The notes below the pieces were generated by a model that had not been told where the DNA came from, searched no databases, and was given only the letters and a program-made list of their open reading frames with translations. Position numbers and translations under genes: made by a program. A DNA stretch of 64,000 nt, from NCBI GenBank assembly GCA_019239895.1, contig JAFAZH010000050.1:98168-162167 (forward strand), in the 5' to 3' direction. Shown piece by piece: positions 51,217-60,035 of the stretch (within the stretch, counting starts at the first letter, position 1; each line of letters begins with the position of its first letter). The stretch comes from Abditibacteriaceae bacterium. Lineage in GTDB: Bacteria; Armatimonadota; Abditibacteriia; Abditibacteriales; Abditibacteriaceae.

Positions 51217-51370
51217 ATTCACCACAGAGACACAAAGGGCACAAAGAGAAGAAGAGAATAGGGGCTAGAAAATAGAGGATAGATAATAGTAAGCAGGATG
51301 TCGTTGCGATACTCGATTCTCCATCTTCACTCCTCAAACTCTTTGTGCCCTTTGTGTCTCTGTGGTGAAT
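51217..51370. repeat. Composite hairpin repeat R20, perfect 32-bp outer arms
   Basis: Outer arms 51217-51248 and 51339-51370 are perfect reverse complements over 32 bp (CACAGAGACACAAAG words). The inner part carries diverged GAGGATAG words. It begins 6 bases after the hisB stop and ends 8 bases before the hisH ATG. Confidence 0.96.
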
Positions 51371-51376
51371 GACTCA

Positions 51377-51994
51377 TTACAAAACGCCCTTCGTGCTGGG
51401 CAGTTCATTACCGGAAACGGTTACGGCGGCACGCATGGCGCGGGCCATTGCTTTCATGCCGCCTTCAATAACATGGTGGGCATTACCGCCACTTAGCTCC
51501 CGCAAGTGTAAGTTGAGGCGTGCATTGTTAGCTAAGCCCACCATGAACTCGCGGGCTAAGGCTACATCAAACTCGCCTAAGCGTTCCTGTTGCAAGTTCC
51601 AATCAACTTCGCACCAGGCGCGGCCACAAAAGTCTACGGCACATAGCATGAGAACTTCGTCCATTGGGGCAATAAAAAAACCATAGCGGGCAATACCGCG
51701 TTTGTCTCCCACCGCTTCGTGGAGCGCCTGACCTAAAACAATACCTAAATCTTCGACTAAATGATGCGCGTCAATTTCCACGTCTCCCGTCGCTTTGATG
51801 TCGAGATCGAACCCGCCATGCTTGGCCCACTGTTCCAACATGTGCTTCCAGAAAGGCAGACCCGCCTCTTTAGGCACATTGATATGAAACGAGCCAGAGC
51901 CATCGAGATTAAGCGTTAGCTCAATCTGCGTCTCGGTGGTATTGCGCACCACATGCGCGGTTCTATTTGATTGCGACTCAGGGGAGGAGGCCAT
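51377..51994 (-). CDS. hisB: Imidazoleglycerol-phosphate dehydratase
   Basis: A 205-residue monofunctional dehydratase. The two metal-binding motifs EIDAHHLVEDLGIVLGQAL and GGNAHHVIEGGMKAMARAM, plus RTAHVVRNTTETQIELTLNLDG and MDEVLMLCAVDFCGR, fit the family. No histidinol-phosphatase domain is fused. The HAD gene immediately upstream (22 bases) is a candidate for that step. Confidence 0.96.
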   Translation of the reverse strand: MASSPESQSNRTAHVVRNTTETQIELTLNLDGSGSFHINVPKEAGLPFWKHMLEQWAKHGGFDLDIKATGDVEIDAHHLVEDLGIVLGQALHEAVGDKRGIARYGFFIAPMDEVLMLCAVDFCGRAWCEVDWNLQQERLGEFDVALAREFMVGLANNARLNLHLRELSGGNAHHVIEGGMKAMARAMRAAVTVSGNELPSTKGVL

Positions 51995-52016
51995 GAGAGT
52001 GAGGTGGAGCTACAGT

Positions 52017-52997
52017 TTATTTCAAGATAGCGTTTAAATATTGGAGCAGCGCATTAGCATCGGGGGCCACGATTTCAGCGCCAGCTTCCAGAAACAAACG
52101 CCGATGGGTTGCGCCCGATGGCCCGGACAGGGCGATACAACTAATAATTTTAGCACGCCCCGCGCCCTTTAATTCACGATAGTTCTGCACCGTGCGCAAA
52201 TCATCCATCGTGTCGCCAATGAAGATAGCATAGCGAAAGTTAAGCCGTTCGCGGTTTAAAATGAGAGTGCGGCCATCGGGCTTGCGCACGCCATCGTCTT
52301 CCGTCACCCAGGTCGCTTCAGGAATCCTTTCGGTCAGGTTTGCCATCTGAAGGGCCAGTTGGGTTTCAGCCCGCGTGCGACCCGTTAAAACACCCACTTG
52401 CAGTCGTGGCGACAGCAGAGCACCATCTAACAAAACCTGCTCTTTTTGATAATAGCCTGCCTCATGAATATGTTCAGGCGCAAAGCCATAAAGTGGGCGG
52501 CACTTTTCTTCACCCGCATACATTTCCTGAAACAACTGCGTCACGAGTTTGGGGTTCCAGGTCGCCGCAAAGTCACGGCGCTGCTGTGGCGTCAGCATTT
52601 CCAGAATAACTTTTTCCGCCGCCACCAGACCACCACCGCGCCGCTTGGCATCACGGGTGAATTCTTCCCAGCCGGGTTCTTGCGCCCGCACTGAGGCAGT
52701 ATCCTGGCTGCCCGATTGAGCGTGTTTGGCGATCACAAAGGCGACAGCGGCATTGGCTAAATCCCAATCGCTGTTAAAGCCGCCCGCCAGCTTGAACAGT
52801 TCGGTTTCTGACTGGAGTAAGAGCGGCCCGGTGTCTTGCAGATGCATCACCTGGGTCGCATAGTATTGCGTAGTTTCCACAATTACCACGGGGAACGACT
52901 GGGATACCTCTAAAACAACCCCGTCAATATCAAGCAAGATGGCATCCAGGTCTTTTAAGTTTTTAAGCAGTTCTTGTTTAATGAAAAGTTCAGACAT
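52017..52997 (-). CDS. HAD-superfamily phosphatase, candidate histidinol-phosphatase
   Basis: A 326-residue HAD hydrolase. Motif I is AILLDIDGVVLE with nucleophile Asp23 and Asp25; motif II is GVLTGRT; motif III/IV is the late FRYAIFIGDTMDDLRTV. The region between is a large helical cap (about residues 45-210). It resembles an uncharacterised HAD-IA group that I recall near hisB in some genomes. It is the first gene of the his cluster, and no other histidinol-phosphatase is visible, so it may fill that step. A role as a generic phosphoglycolate-type phosphatase is the alternative. Confidence 0.8.
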   Translation of the reverse strand: MSELFIKQELLKNLKDLDAILLDIDGVVLEVSQSFPVVIVETTQYYATQVMHLQDTGPLLLQSETELFKLAGGFNSDWDLANAAVAFVIAKHAQSGSQDTASVRAQEPGWEEFTRDAKRRGGGLVAAEKVILEMLTPQQRRDFAATWNPKLVTQLFQEMYAGEEKCRPLYGFAPEHIHEAGYYQKEQVLLDGALLSPRLQVGVLTGRTRAETQLALQMANLTERIPEATWVTEDDGVRKPDGRTLILNRERLNFRYAIFIGDTMDDLRTVQNYRELKGAGRAKIISCIALSGPSGATHRRLFLEAGAEIVAPDANALLQYLNAILK

Positions 52998-53103
52998 TGC
53001 AATCAACAACCGATCTATATTCAGGACGCCTGAGCGTCGCTTTATTTCGTTTCGACTTTACACATTATAGCTGTTTAGAGCCATACTGTTTTAACCCCAA
53101 CTC

Positions 53104-53607
53104 TTATTCCCAGGTGAATAATTCAGGTTCTAATCGCTTCCCATCTACGCGCAACAGTCCCAGCGAATAGTGCGGCCCCCACCGTTTATCGGTCGGTGAA
53201 CCCGGATTAAAGAGCAACACCCGACGCCCCGGCAACTCCTGCCATTCAATCAAAGACCGATGGGAATGGCCAAAAATCACACAATCGGCATTCTCGAAAT
53301 TGGATAAGGCACGAATCGGCGTGCTTTTTCCAGTGCCCACATCGCCATGCACTAGACCGATCTGGCACCCTTCTATTTGCATCTCACGCGTCGCTGGTAA
53401 GGTATGCATGGCTTCCCAGTTATCGTTATTGCCATAGACGGCAAAAACCGGAGCCAGAGTTTCCAAATCCGTTATCACCTGCAACGTGTTCAAATCCCCC
53501 GCGTGCAGGATAAAATCCACATCCTTAAATTTCTCCCAGACAATAGGCGGCAACTGGCGCTTCCAACCGGGAATGATATGCGTATCCGAAATGACACCAA
53601 TTGTCAT
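53104..53607 (-). CDS. YfcE/MJ0936-type metallophosphoesterase
   Basis: A 167-residue calcineurin-like phosphodiesterase. Metal ligands are visible in IGVISDTHIIPG, DFILHAGDLN, AVYGNNDNWEAM, LVHGDVGTGKS and IFGHSHRS. Family members hydrolyse phosphodiesters in vitro; the natural substrate is unknown. Start is ATG at 53607 or its neighbour 53610. It follows argC across repeat R21. Confidence 0.9.
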   Translation of the reverse strand: MTIGVISDTHIIPGWKRQLPPIVWEKFKDVDFILHAGDLNTLQVITDLETLAPVFAVYGNNDNWEAMHTLPATREMQIEGCQIGLVHGDVGTGKSTPIRALSNFENADCVIFGHSHRSLIEWQELPGRRVLLFNPGSPTDKRWGPHYSLGLLRVDGKRLEPELFTWE

Positions 53608-53619
53608 CATAAAATCTTT

Positions 53620-53770
53620 AACCACGAATGGACACGAATAACACGAATGGTTTTGAGAATAGAAGGTGGAGGATAGAGGATTGAAATAGCAATAGCTTCG
53701 TCTAACGATCTTCTATCCTCTATTCTCGATCCTCGTTCTTATCCGTGTCTATTGGTGTCCATTCGTGGTT
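53620..53770. repeat. Composite hairpin repeat R21 (CACGAATG outer, GAGGATAG inner)
   Basis: Outer arms start AACCACGAATGGACACGAAT (53620-53639) and end with the reverse complement at 53744-53770. Inner arms are GAGGATAG/AGAATAG words. It lies between argC stop and yfcE start. Confidence 0.92.
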
Positions 53771-53787
53771 CCATTCTCGCCGTTCCA

Positions 53788-54858
53788 TTATGGAAAAACC
53801 GGCGCACCATGCAGGCTGGTGGTTTCCTCAAAGCCACACATCAGGTTCATGTTCTGAATGGCCTGGCCTGCTGCCCCTTTGACCAGGTTATCTTCTGCCG
53901 AAATCACAATGACTCGATTAGTGCGGGTATCAACTTTCACACCAATGTCACAAAAATTACTACCCACGATATGTTTAATCTGTGGCAACTCACCCGCTGG
54001 ATGAACGCGCACAAACGGCTCCGCAGTATACCGCTCGGCAATTACTCGCTGCACTGATGCAGTATCTAGTGGCTGGCGCAGCGTCGCATAACTGGTGCTG
54101 AGAATACCCCGCGCAATGGGCAACAGATGCGCCGTGAAAGTAATATGGAGAGGCGCTGCTGTTTTCCCACTGGCATCATTGAGTGCCTGCTCGATTTCAG
54201 GAGTATGCCGGTGCGAACCGACATTATAAGCTTTATAATCACCGCTCACTTCCGGGTGGTGCATCCCTAAACCAAAGGAACTGCGCCCCGCCCCCGACGT
54301 GCCACTGGCGGAATCTACAATGATGCTATCCCGCTCGATAATATCTGCTGCCACTAAAGGTGCCAGAGCTAAAATAGCTGAAGTCGGATAGCAACCCGGA
54401 TTGGCTACCAGGCGGGCCTTTTTAATCGGCTCACGATTCCACTCTGGCAGGCCATAGACGGCTTCTTGCAGGGTAGAACAGGCACTATGCGGCAGCTTAT
54501 ACCATTCTTGATACACGGCGACATCACGCAAGCGAAAATCGGCACCTAAGTCACACACTTTAATGCCGCGCTCTAAAAGTGGTGGCACAATCTCCATCGC
54601 TTTGCCATGCGGCAGGGCAAGGAAGGCGAAGTCACAGGTGGAAGCAATCCGCTCCAGGTCAAACTCTTCACAGGCCACATCACAGATGCCTCGCAAAGAC
54701 GGGAATAAATCAGAGATTTTCGCACCCGCCCGCTCTCCTGACGCCGTGGCGAGTGCCACTTCCGCTTGAGGGTGGCCCGCTAGCAAGCGCACCAACTCCG
54801 CACCGCCATAGCCACTGGCCCCAATCACCGCTACTTGTAATTTTTGACTGCTTGTCAT
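53788..54858 (-). CDS. argC: N-acetyl-gamma-glutamyl-phosphate reductase
   Basis: A 356-residue NADPH-dependent reductase of arginine synthesis. GASGYGGAELVRLLAGHP (nucleotide binding), FLALPHGKAMEIVPPLL, VCDLGADFRLRD, and the catalytic cysteine in ANPGCYPTSAILALAPL. Other arg genes are not adjacent. ATG at 54858. Confidence 0.97.
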   Translation of the reverse strand: MTSSQKLQVAVIGASGYGGAELVRLLAGHPQAEVALATASGERAGAKISDLFPSLRGICDVACEEFDLERIASTCDFAFLALPHGKAMEIVPPLLERGIKVCDLGADFRLRDVAVYQEWYKLPHSACSTLQEAVYGLPEWNREPIKKARLVANPGCYPTSAILALAPLVAADIIERDSIIVDSASGTSGAGRSSFGLGMHHPEVSGDYKAYNVGSHRHTPEIEQALNDASGKTAAPLHITFTAHLLPIARGILSTSYATLRQPLDTASVQRVIAERYTAEPFVRVHPAGELPQIKHIVGSNFCDIGVKVDTRTNRVIVISAEDNLVKGAAGQAIQNMNLMCGFEETTSLHGAPVFP

Positions 54859-54918
54859 GCAAGACAGTCTATCAAATTCCTGCTGTGTCTCATTTCGTGC
54901 AGTAGCTAAGAGATTTAA

Positions 54919-55063
54919 TTTTTAGCAGGAAGAGAGGAAGCAGGGAAAAGCAGGAAGTGCAATAGAGATGGAGCCTACGGGTGCAACAAGCGACATGCAC
55001 CTACACCAGCCCCGCCCTGTGGTAGATTCCTGGCCTCCGCTTTCTGGTCTTCCTGCTGAAAAA
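54919..55063. repeat. Hairpin repeat R22 (AGCAGGAAG words)
   Basis: TTTTTAGCAGGAAG (54919 onward) pairs with CTTCCTGCTGAAAAA (ends 55063); the arms contain further AGCAGG/AGGAAG words. It fills most of the divergent gap between argC and the oxidoreductase gene and is the last repeat of this type in the window. Confidence 0.8.
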
Positions 55064-55156
55064 TGAGGGCCTTTAAGTCTTGCGAGACAGACCGAGAATT
55101 AGCATACAATTATGAGGCATTCGTCATTTTAGAAATAACGAGGAAGATTTACTTCA

Positions 55157-56272
55157 ATGCAAGACTCACCAGTTAAAGTTGGCATTATTGGTTGTGGCAA
55201 CATCAGCGGAGCTTATTTGCGCGGCAACCAGGCCTTCCAAATTTTTGATATAGTCGCCTGCGCTGACTTAGATGTCGCCAGGGCCAAAGCGAAAGCCGAA
55301 GAATTTGGCGTGCCCAAAGCGTGCGATGTGCAAACGCTGCTCAACGACCCGGAAATCGAGATTGTTATCAATTTAACAATTCCCAGGGCACATGGCCCAG
55401 TGGCCTTAGAAGCTATCCAGGCAGGCAAAAGTGTATATAACGAGAAACCGCTGGCATTAAGTCGCGGCGAGGGCCAAAGCCTTTTAGAAGCAGCGCGTGC
55501 CAAAAATCTTCTGGTCGGTTGTGCTCCCGATACGTTTTTAGGGGGTGCCTTTCAAACTTGCCGCCAGTTGATTGATGCTGGTCAAATTGGCGAGCCGGTC
55601 GCCGCCTTTGCCGCCATGATGTCACATGGTCATGAAACGTGGCATCCCGACCCTGATTTCTATTATCAACCAGGCGGTGGCCCAATGTTCGATATGGGGC
55701 CGTATTATCTCACTGCTCTTATTAACTTCTTAGGGCCGGTGCGCCGCGTGACGGGTTCCACACGCATTACCTTCCCGGAGCGCACGATTACCAGCCAGCC
55801 GAAACATGGCACGGTTATCCAAGTCAATGTGCCGACTCATGTGGTGGGCGTGATGGATTTTGCCAGCGGGCCAATCGCCACCATCATTACCACCTTCGAT
55901 GTATGGGCGGCACACCTACCCTGCATTGAGATTTATGGCACCGAGGGTTCCCTGAGCGTGCCTGATCCCAACAATTTTGGTGGCACCGTACGCATCAAGC
56001 GGGCCGAGGACAGCGAGTGGCGCGAAGTGGAACATACGCACACCTATTACGATCCAGGCCGCAGCATTGGCGTGGCGGATATGGCTTATGCACTGCGCCG
56101 GGGCCGACCCCATCGCGCTAATGGCGACTTAGCCTATCATGTACTGGACTTGATGCACGCTTTCCATGACGCTTCAGAGGAAGGTCGTCACATCGAAATG
56201 CAAAGCACCTGCACCCGCCCTGCGCCTCTGCCGCCTGGCTCTACGGAGACGGTGTTGCAAGGTGATTCGTGA
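55157..56272 (+). CDS. Gfo/Idh/MocA family oxidoreductase
   Basis: A 371-residue NAD(P)-dependent sugar or inositol dehydrogenase-like protein. Rossmann motif KVGIIGCGNISGAYL at the N-terminus, IVINLTIPRAHGPVALEAIQAGKSVYNEKPLALS with the EKP motif, and a C-terminal barrel domain (GGGPMFDMGPYYLTALINFLGPV, with the Asp-His-type ligand region). Substrate cannot be told. ATG follows GAGGAAG. Ends at a bidirectional terminator. Confidence 0.92.
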   Translation: MQDSPVKVGIIGCGNISGAYLRGNQAFQIFDIVACADLDVARAKAKAEEFGVPKACDVQTLLNDPEIEIVINLTIPRAHGPVALEAIQAGKSVYNEKPLALSRGEGQSLLEAARAKNLLVGCAPDTFLGGAFQTCRQLIDAGQIGEPVAAFAAMMSHGHETWHPDPDFYYQPGGGPMFDMGPYYLTALINFLGPVRRVTGSTRITFPERTITSQPKHGTVIQVNVPTHVVGVMDFASGPIATIITTFDVWAAHLPCIEIYGTEGSLSVPDPNNFGGTVRIKRAEDSEWREVEHTHTYYDPGRSIGVADMAYALRRGRPHRANGDLAYHVLDLMHAFHDASEEGRHIEMQSTCTRPAPLPPGSTETVLQGDS

Positions 56273-56324
56273 ACTAGTGGTTTAGCCCTTAACCTTAGAT
56301 GTCTATTCTTTTGGAACAGCAGAA

Positions 56325-56354
56325 AATCCATCCCGTTATACAACAGGATGGATT
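56325..56354. terminator. Bidirectional stem-loop between convergent genes
   Basis: AATCCATCC (56325-56333) and GGATGGATT (56346-56354), 9-bp perfect stem with flanking A and T tracts. Confidence 0.75.
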
Positions 56355-56401
56355 CTTCACATTGCTCCTAAAGTTAGATTCAGCCCTATTTTAAAGCACG
56401 T

Positions 56402-58183
56402 TTAAGATTTTTTCTGTTGTGCTTGCAAGAGGGCAAGTTCACCGACCTGCACGCCAACATCTAACTTTGCATTAATGCCATGACGTAGCGGCAGCGCGGC
56501 GACGGACAGGGTGAAATATACGACACTGCCCACCACCACCAGAGCGCCTAACATCTGCTGATACCAATGCACGCCATAATGGAAACTGGCACGCCAGCCA
56601 TTAAGCCGCTGCCGCCAGATGACGCCACAACCACAGAGCAGCGCCCCCACTAAAGCTGGCGTTACGATAGCGGCATTACAAATCAGCGCAATCAAATCCT
56701 GGGAGTTCTGAGCATCTGAATTTTCCAGACCCAACTGCCGCCACCCGCCACCAAGAAATAGCGCCAGCGTCAGCAGAGCCGCTGTCACGCAACTACTGAC
56801 AATTAAAGGACTGGTCACATCCAACCAGGTGACCGCTTCGCGCCGGGGCGAGAGTCCATAGCGCACCACTAGAGATAAGCCCAGCCACAACGCCAGATTT
56901 AGCAAGAGTTGCGTTAGTAAGAGTTTGCTGCCCCAAAACAAGTTAAAGATAATTTTAAAGGAGTGGAGCGGCACCCCGAAGAACCCCTCGTTAAAGTTAA
57001 TCTCTTTAACTATCTGTTGCACCCGGTTTGCGGCTTCTGCTTCGCGCATGGTTTCTGCCGCAATATCGCTACGCCCATGTAGCGTCGCGTACTGGGCAAA
57101 ACGCGTGGCCAGTAATTTAGTGTTGGCTTGACGGTTATCCTTTCCATTGGCAGTTTCAGCACCATCGGGGGTTTGGGCGGGCGTTAACTGGCGTGCTTTA
57201 CCGGCCCAGGCTGCTGATTCGAGGGCGATTCCTACCAGGCTGCCAATAACGGTATAATCTTCTTTACCCATCACCGCCCCCAGGCGTGCTATATCATAAT
57301 AGATTTCCAACGCGCGTTGATGATTGCCTGCCCGCTCTTTTTGAATGGCGGCGGACAAAGCCAGGCGGGCCGTATGCCGATGCTGGGCGTAATGGGGCAG
57401 TAACTCCGCGGCTAAGATGAAAAGCTTTTCCTCTTCCAGCAACGGGCGCACCCGCTGATGGGCCGCGATTGCAGCCTGCACGTCGTCCTTAACGTGCGCG
57501 TCGAAATGGGGCTTTTGCGCCGCCTGATGCAATACTTCCAGAGCCTCATTGTCACGCTCAAGACCAAATAAGCACTCGGCTATAATCCAATCAAAGAAAC
57601 TGTTATCAGGTTCAAGCCTTTGGCCTTGTTGGGCTATAGCGAGAGCCTGTTCTAGATCAGCAGCGGTATAGATGCTTTGTTGGGCGCGGCCCTGGGGAGC
57701 ATTCAAGCGTGCAGGATGGGGCGACTCTTCAAGTTCCTCCGCGACGTGGGTGTCCAGAGAGCTTCTGGTCATGAAACGCAAACGGTCAGCTATCAACCAG
57801 GCTTGGCCGGGAAACTTCTGGATCAGGGCATCATAGTTCGCCAGGGCTTGCTGGAGGGTCTGCGCCCGCCTTTTTTGCACCGTCCCATCATCCGCCTGGG
57901 TTAAGGGCGCACTCTCACGGAGCGCAGCCTCACGGGACGCAGCCAGACGATAAGCTTCTTCGACAGCCTTCGCCTGCACTTGCGCATCATGGGGATAGCT
58001 AACGGCCAAGCGCCCGTAGAAATCTTCTACGTTGCCCTCGCCAAGCACGCCACGGGAGGTAAAGGAAGGCATCAAATCACTGCCCTGTAACTGGACTTGC
58101 AACAGGGTGCGCAGGGTCGGCACGAGGAGCACCAGGAACCAAATGACGATTAAAAGAGTAAGGCTAAAGGAACGGTGTCGCAT
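56402..58183 (-). CDS. Membrane protein with TPR-like helices and C-terminal transmembrane bundle
   Basis: A 593-residue protein. One N-terminal membrane helix (LTLLIVIWFLVLLVPTLRTLL) is followed by about 350 mostly helical residues with TPR-like pairs (DLEQALAIAQQGQRLEPDNSFFDWIIAECLF, ALEIYYDIARLG) and then four membrane helices in the last 200 residues. It ends in QAQQKKS. It follows an ECF sigma and anti-sigma factor on the same strand with 109 bases spacing, so it may be part of their regulon or signalling. Function unknown. AGAGG precedes the ATG. Confidence 0.75.
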   Translation of the reverse strand: MRHRSFSLTLLIVIWFLVLLVPTLRTLLQVQLQGSDLMPSFTSRGVLGEGNVEDFYGRLAVSYPHDAQVQAKAVEEAYRLAASREAALRESAPLTQADDGTVQKRRAQTLQQALANYDALIQKFPGQAWLIADRLRFMTRSSLDTHVAEELEESPHPARLNAPQGRAQQSIYTAADLEQALAIAQQGQRLEPDNSFFDWIIAECLFGLERDNEALEVLHQAAQKPHFDAHVKDDVQAAIAAHQRVRPLLEEEKLFILAAELLPHYAQHRHTARLALSAAIQKERAGNHQRALEIYYDIARLGAVMGKEDYTVIGSLVGIALESAAWAGKARQLTPAQTPDGAETANGKDNRQANTKLLATRFAQYATLHGRSDIAAETMREAEAANRVQQIVKEINFNEGFFGVPLHSFKIIFNLFWGSKLLLTQLLLNLALWLGLSLVVRYGLSPRREAVTWLDVTSPLIVSSCVTAALLTLALFLGGGWRQLGLENSDAQNSQDLIALICNAAIVTPALVGALLCGCGVIWRQRLNGWRASFHYGVHWYQQMLGALVVVGSVVYFTLSVAALPLRHGINAKLDVGVQVGELALLQAQQKKS

Positions 58184-58292
58184 GATAATACCTCTTTCGA
58201 CAACTCTGCCAGATTCGACTATCCCTCTTGGACTGTCTCTTGATCTGGGGTAAAACCTGGCTATGGCCCACTAACGGGGGAAGGCGCACGCG

Positions 58293-58901
58293 TTAAGGCG
58301 CACGCCTTGTGGTGCCCTGTAAAATATGCATCCAATCCGCGTAGGTATATGGAGCCACTCCATGACTCGAAGCATAAACTTCGTCACTCGCCAGTCTATG
58401 GTTTCTCTCTGAAAATGACAGATTAGCAACCGGGGGAGTAGCTGCCGGGGGAGCCAGCACCAGTGGCATGTTAATCGAGAAAGGCCGCAGCAGAGAGGAG
58501 CGGGTCTGGAGCATAGGCGACGACAGGGCGTAAGGCAGCATGACCAATCCGGCCACAATAACAGAGAGCACCAAACCCAGGGCGGTCGAACCTAACAACT
58601 TGTAGGTCGGTCGAGCGAAGATGGTATCAAGACGATCAAAGAAAGAAGGGACGGGGGCAGGCAGTGGCTGAGCAAGCACTTGACTTAAAACTTGAGCATC
58701 AAACTCTGCCGATGCCTGGATGCGTGGATAAGCCTCCAATACACAATGGATGGTAAACAGCGTCTCATAATCTTCCTGGCATTGAGCGCAGCGATTCAAA
58801 TGCCCCGCCACCGCATCCGCTGTTCCAGGTTCTAAATTTCCCTGGCTATATTCTTCCAGGTAGCCTTGCACCCGGCGACAGTTCATAAAAAGATGTTTCA
58901 T
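58293..58901 (-). CDS. Zinc-finger anti-sigma factor
   Basis: A 202-residue membrane protein. The N-terminal domain has the ZAS-type motif (Cys8, then HLNRCAQC, HxxxCxxC) used to bind ECF sigma factors. A transmembrane helix follows at about residues 95-115 (GSTALGLVLSVIVAGLVMLPYAL), then a non-conserved periplasmic tail. ATG at 58901 is fixed by AGAGG seven bases upstream. It directly follows the ECF sigma gene, the normal order. It should hold the sigma factor inactive at the membrane. Confidence 0.85.
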   Translation of the reverse strand: MKHLFMNCRRVQGYLEEYSQGNLEPGTADAVAGHLNRCAQCQEDYETLFTIHCVLEAYPRIQASAEFDAQVLSQVLAQPLPAPVPSFFDRLDTIFARPTYKLLGSTALGLVLSVIVAGLVMLPYALSSPMLQTRSSLLRPFSINMPLVLAPPAATPPVANLSFSERNHRLASDEVYASSHGVAPYTYADWMHILQGTTRRAP

Positions 58902-58957
58902 AAGAGAACCTCTGACAGGGGAATAAGATTGAACGTGACCTTTCGGTACATCACCGT

Positions 58958-59683
58958 TCATGGCTGCTTCCCCATTTCGGCCTGTTCCGCTTGATACCAT
59001 GCATCGCGGAATTTGCGCCGTGCTTCGTTGAGGCGGGAGCGCACCGTGCCCACCGGAATGTTGAGTACAGTGGCCACTTCCTCATAACTTAAGTCATGCA
59101 TTTCACGCAAAATCAAAACCACGCGCAACGGTTCCGAGAGCCGCGCTAGGGTCTGTTCCACCATCAGTTTCGTAATGGCTTTATCAGCCACTTCAGTGCT
59201 ATAAGGTGCCTGGTTATTATCATTTAATTGGCCATTCTCACTGCACCGCTCTTCCAAGTGCGGCGCTTCTAGAGGCTCCCATAACTTGGCGCGACGGCGA
59301 CGTTGCAAGCACAGGTTAACCGTGATCCGGTACAGCCACGTAAACATCTGCGATTCCCCCCGAAATGAACCGATAGCCGTAAACGCCTGCGTAAAGGCTT
59401 CCTGGGCAACATCTTCAGCAGTCTCGCGCTGTTGCAGCAATTGATAAGCGAGGTTCACGACGCGGTCTCGGTAGCGGTTCAGCAACACGCCAAAAGCTTC
59501 GCGGTCTCCCGCCTGGCAACGCGCAATCAGGGCCAACTCAGCTTCGCGCGACAACCGTGAGGCACGAACCTTTTCAGTCAGGTTAGTCGAGGAAGTATCA
59601 GGGACAGCCGTATTTGTTACACCCGCAATACTGGCTGGCGGCACCAAATTCGATTTGACGAACACCCCTTCTGCCTCCACCAT
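58958..59683 (-). CDS. ECF-type RNA polymerase sigma factor
   Basis: A 241-residue sigma-70 family group 4 factor. Region 2 is LLNRYRDRVVNLAYQLLQQRETAEDVAQEAFTQAF-type with FTWLYRITVNLCLQRRRR; region 4 is LSYEEVATVLNIPVGTVRSRLNEARRKFRDAW. The first 45 residues are an extra unconserved N-terminus. AGAGGAGA precedes the ATG. Expected to be autoregulated together with the anti-sigma gene. Confidence 0.94.
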   Translation of the reverse strand: MVEAEGVFVKSNLVPPASIAGVTNTAVPDTSSTNLTEKVRASRLSREAELALIARCQAGDREAFGVLLNRYRDRVVNLAYQLLQQRETAEDVAQEAFTQAFTAIGSFRGESQMFTWLYRITVNLCLQRRRRAKLWEPLEAPHLEERCSENGQLNDNNQAPYSTEVADKAITKLMVEQTLARLSEPLRVVLILREMHDLSYEEVATVLNIPVGTVRSRLNEARRKFRDAWYQAEQAEMGKQP

Positions 59684-59912
59684 TCTTCTCCTCTACAGCC
59701 TATACTGAGTTCTCTATAGCGCTACATGAAAATTTAGATGCACTCATAGCCGGTAAAAGTTCGACCAACGCCTTGTTTATCCAACCTTAAACGGTGTCCA
59801 ATCCAATTTAATAAACCTTACGTGCAGCAAACAAGGAACTTGATACTATCATTTTGGCTTATCCCTCCCCTTGCCACCAAGTAATAGGCACATTATAATA
59901 AACAATGTCCAT

Positions 59913-59984
59913 TGCCCGGTAGCTCAGTGGTAGAGCGGGCGGCTGTTAACCGCTTGGTCGCTGGTTCGAGTCCGGCCCGGGCAG
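59913..59984 (+). tRNA. tRNA-Asn (anticodon GTT)
   Basis: Cloverleaf folds completely: acceptor stem TGCCCGG with CCGGGCA, D stem GCTC/GAGC, anticodon stem GGCGG/CCGCT with anticodon GTT at 59945-59947, T stem GCTGG/CCGGC with TTCGAGT loop, discriminator G. CCA is not encoded. Confidence 0.96.
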
Positions 59985-60035
59985 GCGCTCCACACAAAAG
60001 TCTCGAACCAATTCGGCGGCAACTTAGAGTCCCTC

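Noticed and set aside
2166..55063. CRISPR array or integron-type attC sites as explanation for the repeats
   Set aside because: Copies are dispersed singly, are palindromic pairs with unequal loops, and no cas or integrase gene is present in the window.
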